Shown piece by piece: positions 47,041 to 58,699 of a stretch of 64,000 nucleotides of DNA. The translations under genes and the position numbers were made by a program. The stretch is from Opitutaceae bacterium (GTDB lineage: Bacteria; Verrucomicrobiota; Verrucomicrobiia; Opitutales; Opitutaceae): positions 1 to 64,000 of the forward strand of contig JAHFTC010000006.1 of the NCBI GenBank assembly GCA_023269585.1, in the 5' to 3' direction. Each line of letters starts with the position of its first letter. Position 1 is the stretch's first letter. The notes below the pieces were generated by a model, which did not search any database, was not told the origin of the DNA, and worked only from the letters and a program-made list of their open reading frames with translations.

Positions 47041-47889
47041 ATGAAGTTGCGACCCCTCTTGCCCCTCCTCGCCCTGTCGGTTTTTGCGACCGCCGGCGTG
47101 GCGCAGACCACCGACTCCGTCGCCCAACTCCGCCGCGATTTTGCCACCGTGCAACAGCAGCGCGACACCTTCGCCGAACAGCTCGCCCAGCTGCGCCGCG
47201 ACAACGAGGCCCTCCAGGCCGAGCGCGATGCGCTCCGCGCCCAGGAGGAGGTCGCCAAGGCCAAGCTCACCGCCGCCGAGACCAGCGCCGTCGAGGCCAC
47301 CGAGGCCGTCCGCGCGCAGAAGGAGGCCGAGATGACCGTCGACATGACCGTGCGCGCCTACGCCATCAAGGAGCAGGAAGCCGCCGACGCCGTCGAGGCC
47401 GCCAAGCTCGCCGCCGAACAGCAGCTCGCCGCCGAACAGGTTCGCGATGGCGCCCTCGCCGAAGCCGCGCGCCTCACCGCCGAACGCGACGCCGCCCAGC
47501 AGGCGGAGGCCGCCGCCCTCGCCACCAAGGCCGCGATGCAGAACGAACTCTACGCTGCCCAGATCCGGATCGAGAATCTCGGCCGCGCCCTCGCCGCCCG
47601 CAGCGGCGTGCCCTTCACCTCGCCCGCCCTCCTCGCCCCGACGCCCGTCGCCACCGAGGAGCCCGCCGCCCCGAAGGCCGCGGTCGCCGCCGCGGAGACC
47701 GCGTCCACCCCGCCGCCCGCCACGAGCTCGCTGCGCACCCACACCGTCACCGAGGGCGAAAACCTCTCGGTCATCGCGTTCAAGTACTACCAGTCGCCAA
47801 ACAAGTGGGACAGGATCGTCGCCGCCAACCGCGCGAAGCTCAAGAACCCCGACTCCCTCCGCCCCGGCATGGTGCTCATCATCCCCTGA
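47041..47889 (+). CDS. exported coiled-coil protein with C-terminal LysM domain
   Basis: Signal peptide, Ala/Glu-rich coiled coil, 'HTVTEGENLSVIAFKYYQSPNKWDRIVAANRAKLKNPDSLRPGMVLIIP'. Confidence 0.88.
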   Translation: MKLRPLLPLLALSVFATAGVAQTTDSVAQLRRDFATVQQQRDTFAEQLAQLRRDNEALQAERDALRAQEEVAKAKLTAAETSAVEATEAVRAQKEAEMTVDMTVRAYAIKEQEAADAVEAAKLAAEQQLAAEQVRDGALAEAARLTAERDAAQQAEAAALATKAAMQNELYAAQIRIENLGRALAARSGVPFTSPALLAPTPVATEEPAAPKAAVAAAETASTPPPATSSLRTHTVTEGENLSVIAFKYYQSPNKWDRIVAANRAKLKNPDSLRPGMVLIIP

Positions 47890-47917
47890 GCCCGGCCCGC
47901 CCCGGACCACTCCCCCC

Positions 47918-47944
47918 GCCCCGGCTTTCCGCCGGGGCTTTTTT
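47918..47944 (+). terminator. rho-independent terminator
   Basis: GCCCCGGC-TTTCC-GCCGGGGC-TTTTTT. Confidence 0.92.
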
Positions 47945-47990
47945 GTCGCCGATTTTCCGCCACAAACGCGCCGCCCGCCGCCTGCGCGTG

Positions 47991-48011
47991 GGGCGGTGCT
48001 TCAGCCCGCCC
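47991..48011 (-). repeat. class B hairpin (minus: GGGCGG-GC-TGAA-GC-a-CCGCCC)
   Basis: Read directly. Confidence 0.78.
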
Positions 48012-48107
48012 TTGCCGGTGCCGCGCTCGCACCCCGCGCGAGAACACCACCCGCCGCCCACCGCCTGTGGCGCCGCTCCGACCGCTCCCGCCTCTTCGCT
48101 CTCTGTT

Positions 48108-48217
48108 GTAGCGGAAGCGCTGCGCTTCCGTCTGCCCGATTCGCCCTTTGCTCGTAGCGGAGCCCGTGAGGGCTTCGATCCGCTCCGCCTCTGCCGTAGC
48201 GGAACGTTTCACGTTCC
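48108..48217 (+). repeat. cluster of three class A GTAG hairpins
   Basis: GTAG feet at 48108, 48154 and 48196; stems CGGAAGCG/CGCTTCCG, AGCCC/GGGCT within GCGGA/TCCGC, GGAACGT/ACGTTCC. Confidence 0.8.
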
Positions 48218-48438
48218 ACCTTCACCGCCTACCAATCACCGGCAACTGGCCACCGGCCAACCCCTCACGCGCAGCTTGCGCGCGAGCTGCTCTTCGAGGA
48301 TGTCGCGCACGCTGATCGGGAACGTGCTCACCTTGTGAGCACATTTTAGGAAACGGTCGATTGCGGTGAGCGCATCCGCGCTGCGCTGCAAAACCATCCC
48401 AAGGGGCGTAGCCGCAAGCCGCACCCCTTTTTGTCCGA

Positions 48439-48469
48439 GGTAGGGACGTTCCCCCGAAACGTCCCTACC
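48439..48469. repeat. class A symmetric hairpin GGTAGGGACGTT-7-AACGTCCCTACC
   Basis: 12-bp perfect stem. Confidence 0.85.
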
Positions 48470-48687
48470 CCGGAGGGCGGAAGGGCCACCCCGGCGCGGA
48501 GGCCAAGAAGCGGATCTACGCTCTCACGAGCCTCGCTCCGACGGAGTCTTTGCGGACGACGGACTGCGGCCGGTAACCAGTAGCCGGTGGCCGACGCTCC
48601 TGCGGGGGTGTGTTGCGTCTGCAACTCTCCGATGCCCCTTTGTGCCCTTCGTCGCCTTCTGTCGTCTGCGGGCTTCCGACCGCGGCG

Positions 48688-49614
48688 TCACACCAACGCC
48701 AGCACCACGCTGAGCGACACGATCGAGAGCGCGGTGCTCACGACCACGCTGCTCGCCGCCAGCGCCTCGTCGCCCCCGAGCTTACCGGCGAGCGTGTAGC
48801 TCGCCGCCGCCGTGGGTGTGGCGAGGAAGAGCAACGCGACCAGCGTCTCCTCGGGCGACAGTCCCATCCAACGCGCGAGCGGCCAGCCGAGCAGCGGCGT
48901 CACGCCCACCTTCAGCACCGACGCGAGCAACGCCTGCGTGCGTTTCCCCCGCAGCGGCATCGTCACCAGCGCACCGCCGATGCAAAGCAGCGCCAGCGGC
49001 AACGCCATCTGGCCCGTCACGGCGATCGCTTGCGCCAGCCATGCCGGCAACGTGAAACCCGCGGCGGCGACCGCGGCCCCGGCGAGGCTGGAGAGCAGCA
49101 GCGGATTGGTGGCGAGTTGCCAGCCCAACGTCCGCAGCGCCCCGGGCGCGGGCCGGCCGTGGCCGACGAGCAGAAGCAGGACACCGAGCGCGTTGGCGAC
49201 GACGGTCAGCGGCGCCATCGCGAGCGGCGCGAGCGGCCAGTGCGCCCCGGCGCCGCGCGCGGCCAGCGCCAGCGAGATCACCGGCAGGCCCACGTAGGCG
49301 AGGTTGCCGCGCACGGCCGCGTGCAGGAACGAGCCCATCGAGTCCGGCGAGACGCCCCGCACCTTCGCCACGACATAGGCGACGCCGAGCGCGAGCAGCG
49401 TGGCGCCGCCCATCACGCCGAACACCGTCGCCGCCCGCCCGCCGCCGACCGTCGCCCCGGCGATACTGGAAAACAGATACGCGGGCAGCCCCACGAAATA
49501 GGTGAGCCGGTTCAGCTCAGCCAACAGCGCGGGCGAGAGGAAGCGCGTACGCGTGAGCACCGCGCCGAGCGCGATGACGAGGAATACCGGCAAAACGATG
49601 ACAACGACAGCCAC
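48688..49614 (-). CDS. second AEC-family transporter (probable GTG start)
   Basis: 'VVVIVLPVFLVIALGAVLTRTRFLSPALLAELNRLTYFVGLPAYLFSSIA', TM pattern. Confidence 0.85.
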   Translation of the reverse strand: MAVVVIVLPVFLVIALGAVLTRTRFLSPALLAELNRLTYFVGLPAYLFSSIAGATVGGGRAATVFGVMGGATLLALGVAYVVAKVRGVSPDSMGSFLHAAVRGNLAYVGLPVISLALAARGAGAHWPLAPLAMAPLTVVANALGVLLLLVGHGRPAPGALRTLGWQLATNPLLLSSLAGAAVAAAGFTLPAWLAQAIAVTGQMALPLALLCIGGALVTMPLRGKRTQALLASVLKVGVTPLLGWPLARWMGLSPEETLVALLFLATPTAAASYTLAGKLGGDEALAASSVVVSTALSIVSLSVVLALV

Positions 49615-49670
49615 GCGCCGACGTTGCGGAAGGCCGCCGCGCTTGGCAAACGGCCGTTGGCGCGATCGCT

Positions 49671-49729
49671 GTAGGCCGGGGCGACGACCGGGCGATTTCG
49701 GGCATAGCCACCTCAACGCGGTGGCCTAC
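49671..49729. repeat. class A paired element GTAGGCC...GGCCTAC
   Basis: Inverted GTAG/CTAC feet 59 bp apart. Confidence 0.7.
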
Positions 49730-49807
49730 CACCGCCACCAACCGCCGTCGGCGCGACACACCGCCGCGCTTGCCTTCCCCCGGGACCACCGCCCACGCTG
49801 CGCACCC

Positions 49808-50137
49808 ATGACCGCTCCCGCTCTCACCGGCGCCCAAAAATCGCACCTCCGCAGCCTCGGCCAGACGATGGATTGCCAACTCATCATCGGCCGCGAAGGC
49901 ATCACCGCGTCCGTCGTCACCGAGCTGGAGAAACTTTTCGCGCGGCACGAGCTGGTCAAAGTGAAGCTGCTCGCCGAGCGCGACGAGCGCCCCGCGCTCT
50001 GCGCCGCCATCGAGGCAAAGACCCGGGCCGCCGAGGCGGGCGCCGTGGGCAAGACCGCGCTCTTCTACCGCCAGCACGCCGAGCCGGCGAAGCGCAGCAT
50101 CGAACTCCCCGAGTCCAAAACCCGCTCCGGGGTCTGA
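49808..50137 (+). CDS. YhbY-like CRM-domain RNA-binding protein
   Basis: 'LTGAQKSHLRSLGQTMDCQLIIGREGITASVVTELEKLFARHELVKVKLL'. Confidence 0.9.
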   Translation: MTAPALTGAQKSHLRSLGQTMDCQLIIGREGITASVVTELEKLFARHELVKVKLLAERDERPALCAAIEAKTRAAEAGAVGKTALFYRQHAEPAKRSIELPESKTRSGV

Positions 50138-50171
50138 GGCGGCGGCAAGCGCTGGATTCGTCGTCTCCCGT

Positions 50172-51224
50172 ATGGGTTCTTCCTCCGTATTCGACGATCT
50201 GCGTGCCGCGTTGGCGCAGGCCTTCCGCCACTTCCGGCCGCATCCGCCCCGACCGCACACCGCCGCCGCTGCGGCACCCGATCGTCACGGAGAGGACGCT
50301 GTCGACTGTTCGCTTCGCGCGGAGTGGCTCGAGCCCGGTTCGCCGTTTCCGCTTCCCGACTGGAATCAGGTCGGCACCTGGATCGCGTCGTTCCCACCGG
50401 CCCGGCATCAGGATCTCTGGTGCGGTGTCACCCGCCAGTGGGCCCTCGGCATCGCCAAGGCGTTCGGCGGCGGCTGCAACGTCTTCGAGACCGCGCAGGT
50501 GCTCGCCGTGCTCCCCGGCGACCTCGGCCGCGGCAAACGCGCGGTGAAACACTATGACGAAGTTTTGGCGACGCTGCGTGCCACGCTCCACGGGATGCTT
50601 CGCGCCGAATACCTCGGGAAATGCACCCTCTTCATCGCCCCCGACCAGGACACCTACTACCGCTACCTCTCGCTCTACACCGCGCCCGGTGAGCACATCC
50701 AGTCCGGTGGCGTTTATCTGAATCGTGGCAACTCGCACATCGCGCTGCCCTCCCCGGAATCGATGTTCCAGACCCGGGTGATCGCCCACGAGATGTGCCA
50801 CGACCTGCTCGGCCACCACCGACTGCCGCTGTGGCTCAACGAGGGCGTGACCCAGATCGCCGAAGCCGCGATCGCCGGCCGCCCGTTCGTCGAAGGCCAA
50901 AGCAAGACCATCAAGGAGCACCGCGCGTTCTGGACCCCGGACAACATCGCGCTTCTCTGGGGCGGCAAAGGGTTCGACACCCCCGGCGAAACCGCCGCCC
51001 TCAGCTACGATCTCGCCTACCTGATCGTGCAGGCGTTCCTCGCGCTGGATCGCGCGCGCATGGCCGCCGTCGTGTGCCGCGCCGAGCCCGCGGACGCCGG
51101 CTTCGCGGCCTTCCGCGAAATCTACCACCAGACTCCCGCGGACCTGCTCGAGGAAATGTTTGGCCCCGGCGACTGGAAAAACGGATACTCCGGCGACGCG
51201 GAGCTCCCGCCTTCCGCAAGCTAG
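50172..51224 (+). CDS. putative zinc metallopeptidase (gluzincin/peptidase MA-like)
   Basis: HExxH in 'VIAHEMCHDLLGHHRLPLWLNEGVTQIAEAAIAGR'. Confidence 0.72.
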   Translation: MGSSSVFDDLRAALAQAFRHFRPHPPRPHTAAAAAPDRHGEDAVDCSLRAEWLEPGSPFPLPDWNQVGTWIASFPPARHQDLWCGVTRQWALGIAKAFGGGCNVFETAQVLAVLPGDLGRGKRAVKHYDEVLATLRATLHGMLRAEYLGKCTLFIAPDQDTYYRYLSLYTAPGEHIQSGGVYLNRGNSHIALPSPESMFQTRVIAHEMCHDLLGHHRLPLWLNEGVTQIAEAAIAGRPFVEGQSKTIKEHRAFWTPDNIALLWGGKGFDTPGETAALSYDLAYLIVQAFLALDRARMAAVVCRAEPADAGFAAFREIYHQTPADLLEEMFGPGDWKNGYSGDAELPPSAS

Positions 51225-51510
51225 CGCGCAACCGTCGGCGCTGCGGGCCGGCGAGGCCCCTCACGCGGGCCGGGACTTCGCCTGATCCTCAGTCGAGCCC
51301 GAGCTCCCGCCCCACAAGCGCCAGCCTCTCGCGCTCGAACCCCACCGAGCCACACCACCCATCGCCCTGCCGCTCATCGACTTGCCGGCGTCGAACCGCG
51401 CCTCACCCACCGCGGCACCGTGGTCAAAACCGACCCTCCGAAAAAAACTTTCGCGCAGGCCTTGAAGAAAAACGGGCTTGTTCCGATCTGTTTCAGCGTC
51501 CACACATCGT

Positions 51511-51525
51511 TGGCACACTTCCCGC
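51511..51525 (+). promoter_or_regulatory. candidate sigma54 -24/-12 promoter
   Basis: TGGCAC-ACTTC-CCGC: GG and GC elements at canonical spacing. Confidence 0.4.
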
Positions 51526-51538
51526 AATAACGAATTCC

Positions 51539-51691
51539 ATGAACTGCTCGCTGCACACTATGACCGCTCCGGCCGCCCACCAGGGTTGCCCGCGAGCCTT
51601 TGTGCGCCTGCAGGCCGTCTCTTCCTGGCAGATCAACCAGGTAACGATGACGAAACGCGACGCCAACGCGTACGGGAAGTGGAAAAACTGA
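51539..51691 (+). CDS. possible 50-aa small protein
   Basis: ORF MNCSLHTMTAPAAHQGCPRAFVRLQAVSSWQINQVTMTKRDANAYGKWKN between a sigma54-like promoter and a strong terminator; could instead be an sRNA. Confidence 0.35.
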   Translation: MNCSLHTMTAPAAHQGCPRAFVRLQAVSSWQINQVTMTKRDANAYGKWKN

Positions 51692-51717
51692 GGAGCAATT
51701 AGCACCCGCATCCGAAG

Positions 51718-51744
51718 CCCACTTCCACCCGGAAGTGGGTTTTT
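51718..51744 (+). terminator. rho-independent terminator
   Basis: CCCACTTCC-ACCC-GGAAGTGGG-TTTTT. Confidence 0.92.
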
Positions 51745-52219
51745 AGTTTTTCGGAACCCAAGGCCCCTTCCGGGAAAACCGAGCGAAACGCTCGGGTTCT
51801 TTCCCAGAAAACAACCGCGGTTCCGCCCACGGGAACCGCACCGGCCGCCGAGGCCTGCGCCGTCGGGATGACGACGCCTCGCCAACCTCGGCACCGCACT
51901 CCGGCCGCATCCTTCCGCTGGTTGCGCTCAGCCATCCCTCCCGGCTTGTCCCGGTGAGTGCAGGACCCGCTCCTGCCCCACCGTCCAAGCCGTCTGCGAC
52001 GGGACGCGGGGCACGCCAGTCCCACCTCTGGGATGCGTGGCCGGAACCGCCCGCGGAGCCCGTCCGCCGTTTGAAACCTCTGCAGCGCAAAAACACGCTG
52101 CACGGCGACGGGCTCCCGGCGGACGCGGGGTTTCACCTCCGCACCGCCCGCGCAAATCGCGCCCCACGGCCATCCGCCGTCCCTTTCCTTCCGTTCACCA
52201 CATTTCCATCACCAATCAC

Positions 52220-52489
52220 ATGACCACCAAACACGCTTCTTCCGCCATGAAAACCAACCCGTCGACCATTGCCTCCCGAGCTTCCAGCCGCACCGCTTCC
52301 GCCGCCGCCGCGCGAGTTACGCGCCGCGCCGCGGGCTGGCCCTACTGCCTTCAGCCGGGTCGACCCAATTACGCCTTCGGTCCGCTCACCAATTCCGAGC
52401 TGCCTTTTTACGTCCACCTTCCGCGCCCTGCCTACCGGGCCCCCTCTTTGTGCAGTGAACAGCGGCTGAACGCCGCACCGCCCTCATGA
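52220..52489 (+). CDS. small basic protein (89 aa), translationally coupled to sigma factor gene
   Basis: ORF from ATG 52220 whose stop overlaps the next start (ATGA at 52486). Confidence 0.45.
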   Translation: MTTKHASSAMKTNPSTIASRASSRTASAAAARVTRRAAGWPYCLQPGRPNYAFGPLTNSELPFYVHLPRPAYRAPSLCSEQRLNAAPPS

Positions 52490-53175
52490 ACGCCGCACCT
52501 GCCGTTCCCGTTCTTTCCAACGTCCTTGATGTTCTCGATGTCGTCGATGCCGCGTTAGCCGGCCTCGATCGCCGCCTGCCGCTCCACGTGTCGCGTGAGG
52601 ATCTCGCCTCCGCCGGCCGCGCCGCCCTGGTCGCTTCGTTCCGCCAGGCCTCCGGTCCGCTCCACGAGATCCGCGCGTACTGCTTCGCCCGCGTCCGCGG
52701 TGCGATGTTCGACGAGCTCCGCCGGCTGGATCCGCTCTCGCGGCGCACCCGCGCCAAGGTGAGCGAGGTCCGCCGCGCGGCCGCCGAACTGGAGCAGGCG
52801 CTCGGCCGCTCGCCCAACGACGACGAACTGGCGACCTTCACCGGCCTCGCCCCGAGCGCCCTGCGCCAAGCGCTGCGCCTCGGGATCGCGGCCGACAGTC
52901 ACGAGACCGACGGCGAGGCCTTGGCCGGATTGGCCGACCACGCCGCCGTCTCCCCGGCCGCCCTGGCCGAGTCGCTGGATCTGATCGAGAACGTGCGGGC
53001 GGCCCTGGGCCGCCTGCCCGAGAGACACGCCTTCGTGGTCCAGCGGTACCACCTCGAGGAAGCCACCCTCGAGGAGATCTCCGGACAACTGGGCGTCTCG
53101 ATCGAACGGGTTCGGCAGCTGCGCGCTGCGGGCGAGAAGATGCTTCGCGAGGACCTCGAGGTCCTCGCTGTGTGA
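52486..53175 (+). CDS. FliA/WhiG-like sigma-70 family factor
   Basis: 'IRAYCFARVRGAMFDELRRLDPLSRRTRAK', region 4 'LPERHAFVVQRYHLEEATLEEISGQLGVSIERVRQLRAAGEKMLRE'. Confidence 0.9.
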   Translation: MNAAPAVPVLSNVLDVLDVVDAALAGLDRRLPLHVSREDLASAGRAALVASFRQASGPLHEIRAYCFARVRGAMFDELRRLDPLSRRTRAKVSEVRRAAAELEQALGRSPNDDELATFTGLAPSALRQALRLGIAADSHETDGEALAGLADHAAVSPAALAESLDLIENVRAALGRLPERHAFVVQRYHLEEATLEEISGQLGVSIERVRQLRAAGEKMLREDLEVLAV

Positions 53176-53264
53176 GACAGGGGAAAAGAAGCCAAAGAAC
53201 GCGGGCTGGGGCCGCTCCACCTCGGAGCCCCTCCGCCCGCGCAACCTCCAAACGGAAAAACACC

Positions 53265-53432
53265 ATGAACAACACTCGTCTCGTGTATCCGCCCTCTCCT
53301 TCGCCTTCGGCCTCCACGCCTTCCGCCCATCCTCGCTCCGTGACCCGAAGCACCGGGTCCGCCGTCTACCAGACACCGTGGCGGAGTCCGGCCGCGCTCG
53401 TCGACCACCCGAGCGACGCACCGCCCGCCTGA
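53265..53432 (+). CDS. possible 55-aa small protein downstream of sigma factor
   Basis: ATG 53265 in frame; Pro/Ser-rich; no homology recognised. Confidence 0.35.
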   Translation: MNNTRLVYPPSPSPSASTPSAHPRSVTRSTGSAVYQTPWRSPAALVDHPSDAPPA

Positions 53433-53511
53433 GCGCGGGCAAACCAAGCCGCACGGTGGATCCATGACTCCCGTCGTGCGGTGGTCGAGCGGCTGAGCCG
53501 TTCGCGCCCGG

Positions 53512-53549
53512 GGCCGTGCTGCCAAAGCGCAGCGCGGCCTTTTTGTTTT
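53512..53549 (+). terminator. rho-independent terminator
   Basis: GGCCGTGCTG-(8)-CAGCGCGGCC-TTTTTGTTTT. Confidence 0.85.
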
Positions 53550-53594
53550 CCACGCCCGCGCCCTCCGTATTCGGTGCCCCACGCGCCCTCCGTC

Positions 53595-53619
53595 GTAGCT
53601 GGACGGCGCAGCCGTTCAG
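53595..53619 (+). repeat. class A GTAG hairpin
   Basis: GTAG-CTGGACGGC-GCA-GCCGTTCAG, 9 bp with one G.T. Confidence 0.78.
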
Positions 53620-53646
53620 ACGCCCGCGTGGCCTCCCGTTTTCTTC

Positions 53647-54534
53647 TTGGGCCACAGCGCGTGCGCTGGTCCGCTCGAAACGGTGCATCGCCTTCCCGCT
53701 CCTCGTTTCCTCGCCGCCATCGACCTCGACGGCACGCTCTTCGACCACGACGGCCAAGTCGGCGCCGAGAATTTGGCCGCGCTCGATCGGTTGGTCGGTC
53801 GTGGCTACGGCGTCGTGCTGGCCTCCGGGCGACACCCGCAAAACATGGCCGGCATCGCCGCCGCGCTGCCGCACGTGCGCGCGATCGTGGCCTGCCAGGG
53901 CGGCGAAGTCTGCGACCGCACGCGCGGCCGGATTCTCGCGCAACATTTCATGCAGGCCGCCGATGTGGCGCTCGTGGTCGCGGCCGGATTGAGTGCGGGC
54001 TTCGGCGTCGTGGCGTACACGGAGCACGGCGAACACGCGCCGCGGGAATGCCCGGATGTCGAGCGCTACCGGCGGATCGCGAAGACCGTGGTCGAGTGCG
54101 TGTCGCCCGCGGTGTTTGCGGCGGAGCGCGTTTTCAAAGTCATGTGGATCGCGGAGGAGGCGCGACTGGAGGCGTTCCTGGCCGCGGGCGGTGCGGCGGG
54201 CTGTCGGCCAGCGGCGGCCGACTCGGTGCGTTCGCACCGCGAGGTTTTCGAATACGGTCCGCGCTGGGTCACGAAGGCGACCGGCACCGCGGTTGTCGCG
54301 CGGGAGCTCGGCATCGCGGCCGCGGACGTCGCGGCGTTCGGCGATGCCGACAACGACGTGCCGCTGTTTACTTGGGCGGGCTTCTCCGCGGCGATGCCGC
54401 ACGCCCGGCCCGAGGTGCGGCGCCGCGCCACGGTCACCGCGCCGGCCGGCCCGGCCGAGTCGGCCTTCGCGCGTGCCGTCGACCTTCTGCTCGCTACTCC
54501 TTCTCCTGCTCCAGCGACGCCTGCGCGGCCTTGA
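53647..54534 (+). CDS. HAD-family hydrolase (Cof-type)
   Basis: 'LAAIDLDGTLFDHDGQVGAENLAAL', 'KATGTAVVARELGIAAADVAAFGDADNDVPLFTWAG'. Confidence 0.87.
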   Translation: MGHSACAGPLETVHRLPAPRFLAAIDLDGTLFDHDGQVGAENLAALDRLVGRGYGVVLASGRHPQNMAGIAAALPHVRAIVACQGGEVCDRTRGRILAQHFMQAADVALVVAAGLSAGFGVVAYTEHGEHAPRECPDVERYRRIAKTVVECVSPAVFAAERVFKVMWIAEEARLEAFLAAGGAAGCRPAAADSVRSHREVFEYGPRWVTKATGTAVVARELGIAAADVAAFGDADNDVPLFTWAGFSAAMPHARPEVRRRATVTAPAGPAESAFARAVDLLLATPSPAPATPARP

Positions 54535-55375
54535 GCTTCTTCCGCTCGGCGGCGGGCATGGTCGGGAACGTCGGATCGAGTTCCTTCAGGCGCGCAGCGA
54601 TCGTCTCGGCGATCACCAGGCGCGTGAACCATTTGTGGTCCGCGGGCACCACGTGCCACGGGGCGTCGGGAGTCGCGGTGTGGCGGATCGTCTCCTCGTA
54701 GGCGGCCATGTAGTCGTCCCAGCGTGCGCGCTCGGCGAGGTCCGCGGCGGAGAACTTCCAATGCTTCTCGGGCTGCTCGAGCCGCTCGAGGAAACGCCGG
54801 CGCTGTTCGGCGCGCGAGACGTGCAGGAAGAACTTCAGGACCACCGTGCCGCTGCGCGCGAGGTGGCGCTCGAAGGCGCGGATGTCCTCGAAGCGTTGTT
54901 TCCAGATCTCGTCGGTCACCAGCGTTGTCGGCAGTTTCTGGACACCGAGCAGCTCGGGATGCACGCGGACCACGAGCGTCTCCTCGTAGTACGAGCGGTT
55001 GAAGATGCCGATCTGCCCGCGCCGCGGCAGCCGGCAGGTGCCGCGCCAGAGGAAGTCGTGGTCGAGCTCCTCGCTGTTCGGCGCCTTGAACGAGTGCACG
55101 GCGCAGCCCTGCGGGTTGAGGCCGGACATCACGTGCTTGATCGCGCTGTCCTTCCCGGCGGCGTCCATCGCCTGAAGGATGATCAGCACGCTCCAGCGGT
55201 TCTGCGCGTAGAGCCGCTCCTGCAGCTCGGCGAGCCGCTCCACGGTCTTCTCCAGCGCCTCGACGGCGTCCTTCTTCGAGGCGAGCCCGTCGGTGTCGGC
55301 GGGATCGTAGTCGGCGAGGCGGAAACGGCGGCCGTGGGCGACACGGTAGGTGCGGGGCAGAGTGGAGGTTTTCAT
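54494..55375 (-). CDS. ppk2: polyphosphate kinase 2 family protein
   Basis: 'VLIILQAMDAAGKDSAIKHVMSGLNPQGC', 'LDHDFLWRGTCRLPRRGQIGIFNRSYYEETLVVRVHPE'. Confidence 0.93.
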   Translation of the reverse strand: MKTSTLPRTYRVAHGRRFRLADYDPADTDGLASKKDAVEALEKTVERLAELQERLYAQNRWSVLIILQAMDAAGKDSAIKHVMSGLNPQGCAVHSFKAPNSEELDHDFLWRGTCRLPRRGQIGIFNRSYYEETLVVRVHPELLGVQKLPTTLVTDEIWKQRFEDIRAFERHLARSGTVVLKFFLHVSRAEQRRRFLERLEQPEKHWKFSAADLAERARWDDYMAAYEETIRHTATPDAPWHVVPADHKWFTRLVIAETIAARLKELDPTFPTMPAAERKKLKAAQASLEQEKE

Positions 55376-55453
55376 GCGGCAGGGCGGTGCGCGCAATCAA
55401 TCCGGTTGCCCCGTTTCCGCCACGACAAACCGCGCCGCCCGTCCGTCGCGCTG

Positions 55454-55852
55454 TCATACCGGAAACGGCACGCGCGTGAGGGGGCGGACGGCGAGGGCGA
55501 GCAACGCGCGTTCGTCGTCGTCGCCGGCCACGCGGTTGAGGTGGATCGTGCGGCAGGTGCCGCAACGGTGCAGCACGTGCCATTCGCCGCGCGGATCGAC
55601 GGACACGGCGATCGGCTCCATGCCGCCGCGGCACAGCGAGGCGCGGTCGCCGGGCGTGTCGTCGAGGTGCACGCTCCAGAGGCAGTGCGGGCAGTGGTTG
55701 CGGTGGCGCGTGCCGGGGGCATCGAGCGAGAACTCCAGGCCGCAGTGGCGGCATTTCAGATAGGAAGGGCGGGCGGAGCGACGGGGCTCGCGAAACGGGC
55801 TGCAGGAATCGTCAGACGGTCCGTCGTCGGACCGAAACGAGGAATGCGACAT
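55454..55852 (-). CDS. RNHCP-domain zinc-ribbon protein
   Basis: 'CRHCGLEFSLDAPGTRHRNHCPHCLWSVHLDDTPGDRASLCRGGMEPIAV'. Confidence 0.87.
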   Translation of the reverse strand: MSHSSFRSDDGPSDDSCSPFREPRRSARPSYLKCRHCGLEFSLDAPGTRHRNHCPHCLWSVHLDDTPGDRASLCRGGMEPIAVSVDPRGEWHVLHRCGTCRTIHLNRVAGDDDERALLALAVRPLTRVPFPV

Positions 55853-56108
55853 CGGGAAAACACAGTCGGAAGTGGTCTTCCCCGGTGGTGGAACGCGCGG
55901 GACGCGCGGCAGGAGAACAAACGCGGACACCTCGTTCCCGCACCATCGGCGCAAGACGGATGGGCGGACGAGCAACGATGCGGCGGGCGACGGACAGAGC
56001 TGACCGACCGGGAGCGGAGAGCAGGCGTGTCGCTACGCCGCTTCGCCCACAGTGGCCCGACCGAAGTTCGACAGGTTGGATTGGCGCGGTTGTGTCTGCA
56101 TCAATTAA

Positions 56109-58628
<2,520 letters not shown>

Positions 58629-58650
58629 GGCGCCAACGCCAAAACAAAAA

Positions 58651-58677
58651 GCCCCGGACCGCGGCGCGGTCCGGGGC
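58651..58677. terminator. bidirectional rho-independent terminator
   Basis: (A-rich) GCCCCGGACC-GCGGCGC-GGTCCGGGGC TTTT between IDH (+) and DUF4870 gene (-). Confidence 0.9.
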
Positions 58678-58699
58678 TTTTGCTAGACGAAAATCGGAA

